Below, one piece after another: positions 32,807-43,924 of a stretch of 64,000 nucleotides of DNA. Below the pieces are notes generated by a model. That model saw only the letters and a program-made list of their open reading frames with translations, searched no databases and was not told the origin of the DNA. Origin of the DNA: Galeruca laticollis. Its lineage: Eukaryota > Arthropoda > Insecta > Coleoptera > Chrysomelidae. The stretch spans positions 30,533,567-30,597,566 of the forward strand of contig OY998184.1 in assembly GCA_963921935.1 (NCBI GenBank). The letters run 5' to 3'. A program made the translations under genes and the position numbers. How positions within the stretch are numbered: the stretch's first letter is position 1; every line of letters starts with the position of its first letter.

Positions 32807-33439
32807 TCGACTACATTCTCTACATTTCTACCACCGTTTCAAAAATTGATACACGGGAGTGTGTCGTAGAACCGAAGATGGTTCTCAAGACATTGTTCAG
32901 CAACGAGGGGCGAATGTGTCTGGAATCACAAAATTTTAAGCATGGCGAGTCGGCAACAGAAGATCTTAAAACACTTTCTTAGAAATGGTAAATAGTTTTA
33001 CTATCCACTAGCAGGTAGATGGAAGTGAGAATGGACGAGAGTTGGTAGAGTACAATTTTAAGAAAAGGGACACGAAAGAGAATGAGGTATGATAGATGTG
33101 TTAACTATGCTCGACGTATAACAGGCATAGTGCATGAAAGAGTGTAAGCAGAGTGTGTTTCCATACTGTTTTTTTTATTCTTTTATTTTTTGTTCATGTT
33201 AAATCGATTATAATTTATTCAGGGGAAATTTAGCAGCTTAATAGAGCATCTGATTGGTAGCTATACAAATATATATTTGTACGTATACTTATATTGCGGT
33301 TTTTTTAGTATTGGTTAAAATGTATACGTAATAGAATTTCTATTGTTAATGTATTAAACTAACGACATATGTCAGTGCGCAAGTAAAAGACAAACGGTTG
33401 ATTAACAGTTTTCCGACTGGTAGTAAGAGAAGACACAAT
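32807..33439. other. Interior of gypsy 2 without recognisable genes
   Basis: Where gag and RT would be expected on the minus strand I find no motif. T-rich in 33170-33310. Confidence 0.45.
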
Positions 33440-33679
33440 ATGGCTGAAGTTGGCCGTATCTACAGGACTACCATGGGAGTTTACAACGTTTTAACATTGA
33501 TTACCACCCTAATGTTAGCTTTAAAGACTGTACGAGTGTCAGGGCTTATCGCTTACGATTGTGCCGACCCCTGAACAAACATTTCAGTAATTTCGTTCAA
33601 GGAGTTACAAAAGTGTCCGCCACCGGAATCCGCTTACGCGAGTCATAACGTGTTAGTACAGGTCATAGAAAGAAACTAA
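33440..33679 (+). pseudogene. Envelope-like glycoprotein N-terminal fragment (antisense to gypsy 2)
   Basis: From ATG 33440 the frame shows a short polar start, a hydrophobic signal-peptide-like segment (residues 15-28) and GLIAYDCADP. A TGA follows at 33572, and the same frame then stays open to TAA at 33677 with TNISVISFKELQKCPPPES. The GLIAYDC ... ISxxxxxxCPPP layout is that of the glycoproteins found in insect LTR retroelements and related endogenous viral sequences. It is truncated to about 80 codons and carries a stop, so it cannot make a functional surface protein. It lies 28 bases from the right LTR-like repeat. Confidence 0.6.
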
Positions 33680-33706
33680 CTCTAACGTCAGAGAGTATGG
33701 ACTTGT

Positions 33707-33925
33707 GAGCTATTTCACTGCATTGTAAAATGATAATTTAAAACAAAAAAAAATGAGAAATACAGTAACTTATGTATGAAATCGCAAACTCAGCGACCCA
33801 CATATGGAGTTTAATCGACAGGTAACCAAAAAAATTAACGAGGAAGGGAACTTTTGGAACCCTTTGATGGAGAATGAAAAAATTAAATAGAGTCAGAGTG
33901 GGTCCAGCCAGCGTTATGGAATCAC
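33707..33925 (-). repeat. LTR-like direct repeat, right copy (gypsy 2)
   Basis: Counterpart of 30722-30950. Divergence is high, so the insertion is old or the copies come from different insertions. Confidence 0.65.
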
Positions 33926-35155
33926 GCGGAAAATTCACGCCCAGCGCAAATCACTAGCGTAAGTGATTGCTCCTTTTATTCGTTAACAGAAAAATCAACG
34001 TCATTTATCAGACTTAGTTTTTTTTGTTCAGTTGTGTGTATATTCTTTGGGTCACTCGCTCCACGCTCCACGTCCGAGAGGAAGATATTTCGTCTCCGGT
34101 GAGTAATTTGAAAGTTTATTTAACCTACTAACCATTATTCAGAGGGTGTGTGTGAAGGCAGAATCAGTAGATAAACCAATATAATCTTCAATACATTGTT
34201 TCTCGTGGCCGATGACACATAACTACTAATCAGATTTGTTAGGGTAGTTATTTTATCTTAATAGGGAAATATTGCAAAATATTGCCTCCGAAATTCATAA
34301 AAGGTCATTAACTGATCTACAGATCAAGAGGGCCAGTAAGAGGCGATAGTTTGTAACGGCTTCACAAGGAACTGTTTTTTTTATATTTATATATTTTTTT
34401 ATTACTAATTCTTTATTTGATCAAATAGTCCCAGGCAGTTTTAAATCATTTCATGTTATTTTTAAACACGTATACAGTGACATTTAGCGGATACATAAGT
34501 TTTTTTAATAGAGGGAGGAACTAATCCTCAGTAGCTTATGATATAGTGGACCAAATTTCACTGTAACCGTGTGGACTAGTTCCATTAGATTACGACCGTA
34601 TAGGCTAAATATATAATTTTTTTGTCATTTAAAAAAGTCCTATTTTAAAGTGTTATCTCACATTTCTCTTATACATTTCACCTTGTTTTTTTTGAGTTGA
34701 CTCTTTTTGCGCCAATTCGAGAATAGGCTAATTGTGAACTTTCTAGATTTTTTAAAATTCTTTTTTGCTTATTTTTATTTGTTTGTTGATTATAAAATTT
34801 TGACTATCTTATAAAGAAATATATATAGATTAATTGAGCTCAGGTTTTTTATTTAAAATCACTCTAACCTTATACCAGGAGGGGAAAATAATTTTCTAAA
34901 AATAAATCCTCGTATTGTGAACCGAGGTGGGACTCCAAGCTCTTTCGGAAAAACAGCTTCAGACCGCTCGAAAGAAACTAAAAATGGATGTACTTATTTC
35001 ATAACCATTTTTTTGTGGTGACAGTCACTAGGCATAACCAAATAAGCAATCAGATAGCCACGCATTGAGAAGGGTGAAATCTCCCTCAAAATTACTTCCA
35101 TCAGTAAAACGTAAATAACGTAAATAGGTCTTTAACAACCCTCAGGGGTTACAAA
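33926..35155. other. Unassigned AT-rich DNA
   Basis: Poly(T) tracts and no recognisable frames. Confidence 0.45.
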
Positions 35156-35278
35156 ATGACAATCCTCCCGGAACTCACCGAAGATGATCCGGACAGAAGA
35201 CTCCAGTTTTGCGAACAAATTATAGATCTACTAGACAGAAATGTTGTAAACATAGAAAACTTCCTGATTTACATTTAA
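35156..35278 (+). pseudogene. Mariner-type transposase fragment (pre-catalytic segment)
   Basis: A 40-codon frame: MTILPELTEDDPDRRLQFCE, then QIIDLLDRNVVNIENFLIY. In insect mariner-like transposases this segment (QELxxxDxDRRxxFCExM) directly precedes the first catalytic FSDEA motif, which is missing here. It would follow the HTH piece at 30190-30590 in the protein, but 4.6 kb of unrelated DNA lies between, so they may be separate copies. Confidence 0.65.
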
Positions 35279-35424
35279 ACACACCCCTTTGAAGATTTCT
35301 ATTTAACTCGTCTTACAACGTGAACTATGGTGCTAGAGGAGATTGCTTAGAATCCCCTGGACCGCGAGGAGAACTAATCAGTCGATACTGGTAGAGCTAA
35401 GTGTAACACCAGACTATTATCATT

Positions 35425-35690
35425 ATGCATGAAGAAAGTGTTGCAATACGTTGGACACGTAGCCAGAAGACGAGATGACAATATAGACAGGCTTATGGTG
35501 ATGAGATAAGTACAGGGAAAGAGAAGTAGAGGCCGATTGCCTATGAGATGGTATGATCAAATCAAACAAGTCACAGACCAACCCCTTCACGTATCGTTTC
35601 ACCAGGCTGATGATCGAGAAATGTAGAAGGAGACAATAGAAATAGGAATAGAGGCATTCCAAAGAGGTCACGACCCTCATGATTGAGGAA
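35425..35690 (+). pseudogene. LINE 3' end (C-terminal domain)
   Basis: MKKVLQYVGHVARRRDDNID, then VQGKRSRGRLPMRWYDQIKQ and EAFQRGHDPHD with a stop: the last about 85 residues of an RTE/CR1-like LINE (LxYFGHVxRR, GKRSRGRxPxRW, RGHDPH). In-frame stops after LMVMR and DRE. The AG-rich run right after it is probably the 3' tail. A different family from LINE B. Confidence 0.75.
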
Positions 35691-35693
35691 ACT

Positions 35694-35716
35694 AGCAGAG
35701 AGAGAGAGAGAGAGAC
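35694..35716. repeat. (AG)n microsatellite
   Basis: CAGAGAGAGAGAGAGAGAGA directly after the LINE stop. Confidence 0.95.
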
Positions 35717-35893
35717 AACGTGAAGAAATCAGTCATCACTAAATCATCAGTCATTCATCACTCAATTACGGAGAAGTCATACTTATTTAAGCAGTTTTCA
35801 CATAGTTACGCAATCAGTAAATAATTTATCACTAACACTATTAGCGAGTTAGTTGGTTGAATAGTGAACCGGTTTCTTAAGTTGTGCAACAAA

Positions 35894-36105
35894 GTCGAAA
35901 CTCATTGTTTCTAAGTTACTAAGTCAAACAAATCGTTTTTTAATTGTTATTCGAGTCACGTGCGTACTCAGCAGTCGACACTCATCGTTTCTATGTCAAG
36001 TTGAGTTACTAAGTCTAACATACCCGTTCTTAGTTAGTATTCGAGTCCAGTGTGTACTAAAAGTCGAACAAATTGTTTTTAGTCAGTATTCCGTTAACAC
36101 CATAG
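35894..36105 (+). repeat. Minisatellite, 80-89-bp unit
   Basis: GTCGAAACTCATTGTTTCTA starts units at 35894, 35974 and (partial) 36063; each contains AGTTACTAAGTC and TATTCGAGTC. A second imperfect pair with about 130-bp spacing (CGTTCGGTCTACATATCGT at about 36308, TGTTCGGTTTGCACATCGT at about 36438) follows. Confidence 0.6.
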
Positions 36106-36550
36106 TATAGATATACAGTCGCTTATATTGGTCAACTCATCAAGTCGAAATCCGAAATCATTAAGTTATTGTTTATCTTATACCGACCGGGACCCATGTC
36201 CTGAGGTTTGGATCAAGACAAAAGAAGAATTCTAAGAATCATTGAAATACCAAGATCAAGAAGAAATGGGAGGTTTGAAGAAAGTGTGGTACTTAGCCCG
36301 AACTGATCGTTCGGTCTACATATCGTGGAACTATTTATCCATGGTAGTCGCCTACTTGATACACACAAGGATTGCATAGACTGTTAGCAAGTTATGCCAA
36401 GGGAAATTAATCGAGCAACAACTTAAATGAATCGCTTGTTCGGTTTGCACATCGTTGATACTAAGTATCCCCGATGACCTACTTAATACACAAGTATATT
36501 TTGTGAACGGTTATTGCTAAGCTTTACGGCTCGTAGTGTTAGACATATGC
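36106..36550. other. Unassigned DNA with an imperfect 130-bp duplication
   Basis: Apart from the duplicated segment, no structure seen. It ends at TTAA, where the next piggyBac terminus starts. Confidence 0.45.
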
Positions 36551-36554
36551 TTAA

Positions 36555-37960
36555 CCTTCCAGTAGTCGCGGGTGCTGCTCAACAAAAATGGTCGCGGATG
36601 TATCCGACGGATACATAACTTTTATCATTGAAAAACAATTCCAATTTTTAAAACGGTAAATTTTGTGTGCTAGTAAATAATAGAGAGCAATGATTGAATT
36701 CGTTAACATATGTATTTGCAGTAAAAAGATGATTACATAAATCAATAATTCTTAAAATATATAAAAAATGAAACAATTTGCTGTTATTTGCATAAGTTGC
36801 GTATTGTGAGCCATTAATCCACATATCTTAATCTTTTAGTCTACTTTTCTTGGTAGGCACTCCACAATTGTCTATTCAAACGACACTAGAGTGTTGGAGA
36901 CAAAGATGTTTTTGGCAGGAGGAGCATCGGAATTTTGTTAACCTGGTGCGTTTTTCTCGCTGGCATGGCACACTACGTTTACGTTTTTGCTCAGTGTTTT
37001 GATCATTTGGTTGCTGCACTTTTTCTTCTTCTTGTCCGAGTACTTCTTTAAGTGTGGTTGATAGCTCGCGAGGTAGACCAGTGTTGGAGGTACTACGTCT
37101 TTGGAGGTGTGGCTTGATTAGTTCGTTACCAAGTTTTCGCAAAAAATGCCGCCGACTTTTTGTTCCATTCCCGTTCTCTATATGAATAACTTGGGAGTTC
37201 ATTCCTCCCACATTAAGCATCGAAAATAATACAACCATCGGCCAACGTCTTGTATTCCTGGCAACACTGTGAGAGGAACATAATTTATCTACAACGTCGA
37301 CACCTCCTTTGGTTTCGTTATAGAAAGTAATTATTTCGGGTTTCATACCCCAGTAGTATCGTCAATTTTGTCCTCAAAGTGTAAACTAGAAATTAGAACA
37401 ACATGTTTGTTTATTTTGGGAACGTAGGACACTATTGTTCCATCTTTTCTGAAACCAAACATACTTGATTTTACATGACGTTCTTTCAAAACTTTCAACG
37501 GTGTTGGAATTTGCTACTTGTTTCTTTTTAATGTTCCTACCATGGACAACTTATGGTTTATAGCTAAATCTTGGAGTAATGAAACATCGCTCAACCAATT
37601 GTCCATAGTGACGTTATGTCCAGTGTTTTGTATGGGTAAGATCCTTTTCACAACATCAACGCTTTTGTTGCTGATAGAATAGGGGCCATCTGGTTGTGTT
37701 CCAGCATAAATTTCCATATTACTAGTGTAATATGTTTTAGCATCAACCAGCGCAAAGATCTTACTACCGTACTTGGCCGGTTTTGATGGTGTATATTGAA
37801 TAAAGTTACACCTGCCTAGAAACGCTTCCAGCTTTTCATCGATTGTTACATTAGCTCCTAGTGAATAAGATGTTTCACTGTTTTCAACAAATATCTCAAA
37901 TATTTCTCGCACGGCAGCTTACGGATCAATTTTTTTTCTCTCACCATTAACGACTTTGCA
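36555..37960 (-). pseudogene. PiggyBac 2 transposase, 5'-truncated
   Basis: TTAA (36551-36554) followed by CCTTCCAGTAGTCGCGGG marks the 3' terminus. The minus-strand frame runs ERKKID, a stop, AAVREIFEIFVEN, then TIDEKLEAFLGRC (Asp 1), TMDNWLSDV (Asp 2; FTS is replaced), an in-frame stop at 37514, HVVLISSLHFEDKI, and NETKGGVDVVDKL (Asp 3). The Cys-rich tail FRCSSCQKHLCLQHS is reduced. The catalytic Asps remain, but the N-terminal half and the 5' terminus are missing, replaced by a gypsy integrase at about 37960. Confidence 0.85.
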
Positions 37961-39020
37961 TAAAACATATTTGAGTGCCAATTTGGTGGTAAACTTCTCA
38001 GAAGCATCCGACGGGATATTGTTTCGTTTCCACACTAAATCACCTACCTTAAATGAAATATCATGCCTTCTTAGGTTATATAAATTTGCATTCCTATGAT
38101 AAGCTTTATGCAAGCTCTCTTGCACAGTCTTGTAAACTTCGTTTAGACCTGATAGTTCTTTAACATACTCATCCCTGCCTCTGGGTGATAATTCTGTATT
38201 TTCGGTATTCTCGACTGCTGAAATAGGAATATATCGACCAACATTGATAAAAGCTGGGGTGAAGTTATGAACTTCATGCACACCAGTGTTCAGTGCAAAC
38301 TGAGTTTTATACAATTCTGTGTCCCATCTTTTATGTTCATTAATATAATTATATATAGCTTCCCCTATCGTTTTATTTATTCTCTCTACAAAATTGCACA
38401 TCGGAGAATACCGTGGTATGAACCAAATCTTCTGCACCTGATACACGTCTATAAGTTTCCTAAATTCTTTACCTGCAAACGATGTTGCATTATCACAAAT
38501 GACAAACTGTGGGGGACCAAATTGCAAAAATACTTGATTCTCCATAAATTTGACTATAGAATCAGCTTTAGCATTTCACATTGGATGCTGTAGAGTATAC
38601 TTTGAAAACCAATCTACTACTACTAACAAGTAAGTGAATCCTTGGGGAGACCTTGGAAAAGGGCCCATAATATCAATAGCTGTAATCTGGAACGGAAGTT
38701 TTACTACTCGCTCTCCTCCTCTCAATTCTAGAGGTGCTGAATTTGACATCTTGACATGTTTCACAGGATTTAACGAACTACAAAATATCATGTCTCACAC
38801 GAGGCCAGAAGAAAAGTTCCTGAATACGACACAACGTTTTGAAACATCCCAAATGAGAACATGTGGAGGGATCGTGACAACATTTAATAACTTCTAAGGT
38901 TTGTCGTTTTGGAACTACCATTTTCCACTCTGTTACGTCCGTCTGTAACTGGCGTTTATTGGCAATACATTTGATCAGGAGATTATTCTCGACTTTCCAC
39001 TGAGGATAGGCATACTGACG
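37961..39020 (-). pseudogene. Gypsy 3 integrase
   Basis: HHCC zinc finger at about 38800-38900 (CCHDPSTCSHLGCFKTLC-like). The core follows: ITAIDIMGPFPRSPQGFTYL (first Asp, about 38680), a stop at 38576, QFVICDNATSFAGKEF (second Asp, about 38480) and SPMCNFVERINKTI (Glu, about 38390). The tail is SFKVGDLVWKRNN (about 38045). D, D and E all survive. The last residues before 37919 (ERKKID) belong to piggyBac 2; the two reading frames happen to be in phase. Confidence 0.85.
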
Positions 39021-39389
39021 TTACAGAACCTCTGATTTTTGTTTTGAATACCATACATCTGTAGCATCTGGGTGAACAGAAATTACATTCAAGTCGCGTG
39101 GTGTTGGAATGTCTGGGAATTCGCAAGAGTTATCGTTATCACCGGCGTTTGACTGTTCATTGTCTCGGGACAAAGAAGGTATTCCAGAGAGAAAATCAGG
39201 AATGACATTCTGTGAACCTTTCTTGTGTACGATGTCAAACGTGTGCTGCCGCAGCTTAATTGCCCATCTTGCTAATCGACCACAGGGATCCTTAAGCTGA
39301 TTAATCCAATGTAGAGAACTATGGTTCGTTAAAACTTTAAATCGTGTTCCTTCAATATATGGACAAAATTTTTCTAACGAGAATATCAA
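39021..39389 (-). pseudogene. Gypsy 3 RNase H, C-terminal half
   Basis: FSLEKFCPYIEGTRFKVLTN, then HSSLHWINQLKDPCGRLARW and HTFDIVHKKGSQNVIPDFLS. The usual TDHSSL Asp is Asn. The right edge is the piggyBac 3 insertion; across it the RNase H frame is continuous with 41823-42174. Confidence 0.85.
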
Positions 39390-39599
39390 CCTTTATGATA
39401 CCAAGCTTTTTTATATACGTGCGATACCAAGCGAGGTACATTTGCACCCCATTTTTTCTTGTTTATCCTTGTAGTTTTCACACTTTTTCCAAGTAAAATG
39501 AAAAAAAAACACAAATAAATTAGTTTGTATCTATTTTTATTTCAATTTAGTTACTAAAAAATAAGCAAACCTTAATTAGGTATTCATAATTAATTTTAA

Positions 39600-41371
39600 T
39601 TTTTTGCTTTACATGGGATACAAAAAATTTCTTTTTCAGAGTGATTTACCCAAACAGAACGCTTATATTTTACAAAACGTTGTCTTGATTTTCTATCTTT
39701 GGTTCTTTCACAGAGAAAACATCTTCTTTGAGTTCCTACAGGTCTTGTTGAAGGGTTATTTTGCTCCAATTCTGGAATATTTTCTTTTATGCTTGCTTAC
39801 AAACTATTAGTATTTCTAAATCTATAAATTATATTCTCCTTGGCCAGTTCCTTTCCCAACTGAAGAAGATATTTTCTTCTTGCATCTAAGTGCCCAGACC
39901 CGTAATTTGGATTTTTAATTTTCCATATTTTATAGGCATTTATAGCTCCAATATGTAAAAAAGTACCATGGGCCATCTAAGATTTTTTCATTAAGTGGAA
40001 TATTTTGCTGCCATTTGGTCTGTTGCATCTACAGCTCCTTTAGTATTATCATAATGCAAGGCAATATCTGGTTTGTAGTCTGACTCCTTATTACTTACTT
40101 TGTCATCGTCATGCTCGGTTGATATCAAAATAACGGCATTGTTCTTTTTCGGCACATAAGACACTAATGTACAAAGTTTTGTAAAAGCAAACATTGAAGA
40201 ATATTCTTTTTTTGAAGATGATGGAAGTAGTTCCTTTGGTATAAACATAATGCCACATAATGTAAGCTTCTTATCCAACAATTTTTGAGACAGCTGAAGA
40301 CTAGTAAAGAAGTTATCAGTTGTGACTTAGGTAATCAGAAAGTTCAAGAACAACCCGTTCACCTTGTCCTTTTTCAGACTTGTTGCCTACTTTGCCTAAC
40401 AAAAAAAATCGGTGGTTAACATAGCATAAATGAAAATAAATGACTTACCTAAATACACTTGCATATTCAAAGTATAATTGTATTCACAATCTGCCAGTGC
40501 ATATCTTTATTCCATACTTTGCTGGCTTGCTTTTCATATAGACCCTAAATGAAGCCTTTCCTCGAAATGAGACGAGTTGCTCGTCAATGCACACGTGCGT
40601 ACTCGGATATAGTGCTTTTTTACAGTTTGATACGAATTTATCAAATACTTCCCTTATTGGTGCAAGCTTGTCTTCTAACTTTCTCTCAGCCCTGGTCTCA
40701 AAGTTATCGAATCTCAAAAATTTGGTCAGAAAATGGAATCGATTTCTAGACAAAGTTGCTGTTATTATAGGCCGACAATATGCAGTTTCACTAGTAAAAA
40801 GCATTTCAATGGGTTTGGTACTAGCTTGCAATGCTCCTAATGTAATAAGTAGACATATATAGGCCTCGATTTCTCTTCTGTTAGTTGGCACATATTTCTT
40901 TGTATTCTCGGGATGAGTTTCATTATAATTATCAAAATAAAATTTAGCTTCCCGGTTGGTTTCAGCGACAATAATGTTAAATATATCGTCTGAAAAAAAC
41001 AGTATAAACGATTCTTTGATGGTACCTTTTTCTGCACTGGTTGGTGTAAGTCCTGGAACATGCACAATCTTGTTTGCCTGCGAACGTCGAACTTCATTAT
41101 TTATTGGCATTTTATACCACTGGGTACCATCTTTAGCTGTATAAACAGGAATATTAGCTACCGGTACCTCTAAGTTAGTGTTTTCTTCATTAGAAGAAGC
41201 ATAGATTTCTTCATCGAATTCTTCTTGGTCGGATATATGGTCCTCACTTTCGATGTCGCTTGCATCATCTTCCTGCAATGATTCCTCATATTCTGGATCA
41301 TCATTTTGTAACAGCATTAACATTTCCTCCTCCATTAGAGGTTTTTCATTTCGAATTCGGAAATTACTCAT
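39600..41371 (-). pseudogene. PiggyBac 3 transposase
   Basis: The acidic N-terminus (41371 onward, 295 codons) leads into DDE_Tnp_1_7: ILFFSDDIFNIIVAETNREA, then CIDEQLVSFRGKA (Asp 1). A small deletion after KYGIKI shifts the frame. A 53-bp GT-AG intron (40396-40448) follows. TTDNFFTS (Asp 2) is preceded by a further disruption near 40326. YDNTKGAVDATDQM (Asp 3) is present in 39991-40281. The C-terminal finger is degenerate (RRCFLCERTKDRKSR). Related to piggyBac 1 in the Asp 1 block but clearly another family. Confidence 0.88.
40396..40448 (-). other. 53-bp intron in piggyBac 3
   Basis: Minus strand: GTAAGTCATT ... TTTTTTTGTTAG, between VYLG and KVGNKSEKGQGERVVLEL. Confidence 0.75.
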
Positions 41372-41822
41372 TTTCGACCGAATAAACCACCACGTGGCGC
41401 ACTATAAATCGACTCGTTTATCTTACACAAACGCTTGCATAAACGACACAAAATAGTAATAACTATTACTCCTGTACCAGTAGGCGGCCGGCGGCGTAGC
41501 ATTGCAAGCGCCGCGCCGAATAAGAGAAGTGTGGATACGAACAGTACAACATGTAAGGATTTTACCCTGCCGTTAGCTCATAATAACATAGAAATATTGG
41601 TATACGTAAAATGCCAAGCGGGGTGCGAATGCACCCCACACTCTAAAAACCTAAATAATTACTGAGATGGAAAAAATCCATGTAAGATTTTAGGTAAATT
41701 ACATTTGGAACCTAAAAAAATGCAGCGACTAAAAAGATGAAATAAAACAAAATATAATTGGCTCAGATATATAAAAAAAGTACATTTGGGGTGCATTTGC
41801 ACCTCGCTTGGTATTATAAGGG

Positions 41823-42490
41823 TTAAACTTAAAAGCACTAATTCAGTTACACTGTGATTTCTTTCAGCATTGGAAAGTGATCCAGAAGCCGACGCAATCA
41901 CACGCGTCTCATTATCTATTTGTTGATGAATAAACCCACCTATACCAACATTACTTGCATCACACCCTATAATGGAAGGTTTCGAAAAATCTGGCGATAC
42001 TAAAATCGGTGCTCCTATCAATAAAGTCTTAATCTTGATGACGGCTTCTTCTGCTTCTTGGGTCCATTCAGTTTTCTGCGTTTTCTTCTTGCTTTTCAAC
42101 AGAGAGTTGATGGGCGCCATTAAGGAAGAGTAGTCATGAATAAATCGACTAAACCAAGAGCACAAATCTATCAAACGTGGCGGGGATAATTTACCATTGA
42201 CTGAACTTTAGAAGGGTCCGATCTCAAGCCTTGCTTATCTACAATGAATCCTAAATATTTAAGCGAACTCTTGAAAAAATCACATTCTTTCAAATTAACT
42301 GTGAGGTTAGCTTCTAGAAGAGTACTCCTAACTTCATTCAAAAGATTAACATGTTCCTTGAAAGTAGAAGAAGTCACAATAATGTCATCTAGATAAGTAA
42401 AAATATGGGGCTCATACTTGGGACCAAACAAAGCATCCATTAACATTTGTCTTGTTTGAGCCCTATCACTTGCCACAAAATGGCGCCCTT
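41823..42490 (-). pseudogene. Gypsy 3 reverse transcriptase and RNase H N-terminal half
   Basis: 42476-42171: RQMLMDALFGPKYEPHIFTY, then LDDIIVTSSTFKEHVNLLNE (motif C, YLDD intact) and SSLKYLGFIVDKQGLRSDPS. A stop or shift at 42174 follows. 42174-41823: LCSWFSRFIHDYSSLMAPIN, then IIGCDASNVGIGGFIHQQID (RNase H start with DAS Asp) and NAERNHSVTEL (Glu). Motifs A and B of RT are missing to the right. Confidence 0.85.
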
Positions 42491-43924
42491 CCTTGGATTT
42501 TACCTAATGTAGGATCGTTTTCTTAGATTCAAGTTAGTGTTGGGCGCCGTTTTGTCGCAAGTAACGTTACTCGATTGGGTTTGAATTCACAATAATTAAT
42601 ATTCCGATACAACCGTACCCTTAAGTTTCGGAGAAACTTACCACCTTTACGGACGGCAGCTGTTTATCGGTAGAGCATGTGGGTGAGCTTGGATTCCTCA
42701 AATTTAGGTAGGATTAGTGACATACTGAACAAAATTTTTAAGGGCGCCACCTTTTCCAAAATTATAGTCGTGGAAGAGGAAACGACTGATCCACAAAATC
42801 ACTTAAAATTGCACAGTCTGGCGAAGGTAACCTACACTTGTATTACAGTAGTATAAGTTTGTATAAAAAATTCTGAAAGTGTGAGGTATAGGTAAATAAA
42901 TTTGGACAGCACAATCGAATTGACTCTACTCTAGCTTTAGAAGTATTATGTGCTCCCCTATTAGTTTGCCAATGAATGGATTGACCATTGAAATTAAAAT
43001 TCACAGCTATGTTCGTAAAGCAGCCAAGTACAGAGAAGTTTAGAACTATAAACAATTTAAGTATCAATTTACAAGTAAAATTGGCACGAATAGAGATTAA
43101 TTATTACACGATATTTGTAACATTCCTCGGCCTATGAAAGGCCTATATTAAACAACAAACAACTAATATGTGGTTATAATTTTCATAATATATGGAATAA
43201 GTGGATACCAAAATACTAAGATAATAAACCAGAATTAAGGCGTCAAAAGCCCAATAGAATCTTAAAGCACTGGCCGTCAACTAGGGAATTATATGATCTA
43301 TAACAATCAATGCTATTATAAGTACATTAGAATCTCATGGTTCATGTATGTTAACAAAAATTATTGAAAGAAATTCAGTAAAAACCAAATTAATTTACTA
43401 AATGGGCACTCAAAATATTCAGCTGAATAAATTGTTACAGAAAAGTACTTACATGCCTTTTTTTACAGAAAACTAGTTTACCACTATTAAAAAAAGGTGG
43501 GCCAGAGGCAGGTGTTGTTGACTTTGACGTTTCTATAAAACTGGTCGGTCTTCGCAATTGATGCTTATCGGCTTCTGATCTATGGACTACCACGTATATG
43601 TTGAAGGATGTTGTAAATTAAGATTTCAGCTATAATGAGCTTCAAATCCAGCAGCAATTATATATTTTCTAAATGACTATTAAGGACTAGTCTTTACTAA
43701 TTGGCCGTGGTGACATCAAACTAAACGATTTAACTAATTTTTAGTCCTCCGGAATTTCCCTATATTAAGGGAAACATAGTTTCAGCTCAGCCTGGCTTAA
43801 CTTCGAAAATCATCCTAAATATTTTGAAATTACTCACCTATATTAGGGAACCAGAAGCGAAACTTTTTCGTAAAATGTTAGAGTCGGAGTGACCTTCCCT
43901 GGTTCATAAGTTGTCATTAGCGCA
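42491..43924. other. Unassigned DNA
   Basis: GGCGCC occurs several times (42483, 42542, 42754), and 42483-42760 could be an LTR-like region, but I see no pair. The frame at 42843-43067 has no known domain. Confidence 0.4.

Larger units (their letters stand above)
39390..41822 (-). mobile_element. PiggyBac element 3, nested in gypsy 3
   Basis: 2433 bp, with inverted ends CC(T/C)TTAT(G/A)ATACCAAGC. It is flanked by TTAA on the right (41823-41826) and TCAA on the left (39386-39389, one change). Subterminal GCGAGGTxCATTTGCACCCC-type motifs lie near both ends and again at about 41615-41640. Taking out the element plus one target copy leaves the gypsy RNase H frame open, which shows the insertion directly. 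Confidence 0.93.
37961..42490 (-). mobile_element. Gypsy 3 pol remnant, split by a piggyBac insertion
   Basis: RT, RNase H and integrase of a Ty3/gypsy element on the minus strand. The RNase H is interrupted by piggyBac 3 (39390-41822). No LTRs were recognised. gag and protease are missing to the right of 42490, and the integrase end is lost at 37960. Confidence 0.85.

Noticed and set aside
37919..38545. Single gypsy-piggyBac fusion protein
   Set aside because: In-phase overlap covers only a few piggyBac residues before a stop, so the fusion is accidental and not a chimeric gene.
40587..40862. 91-codon plus-strand frame
   Set aside because: Antisense of the piggyBac 3 transposase.
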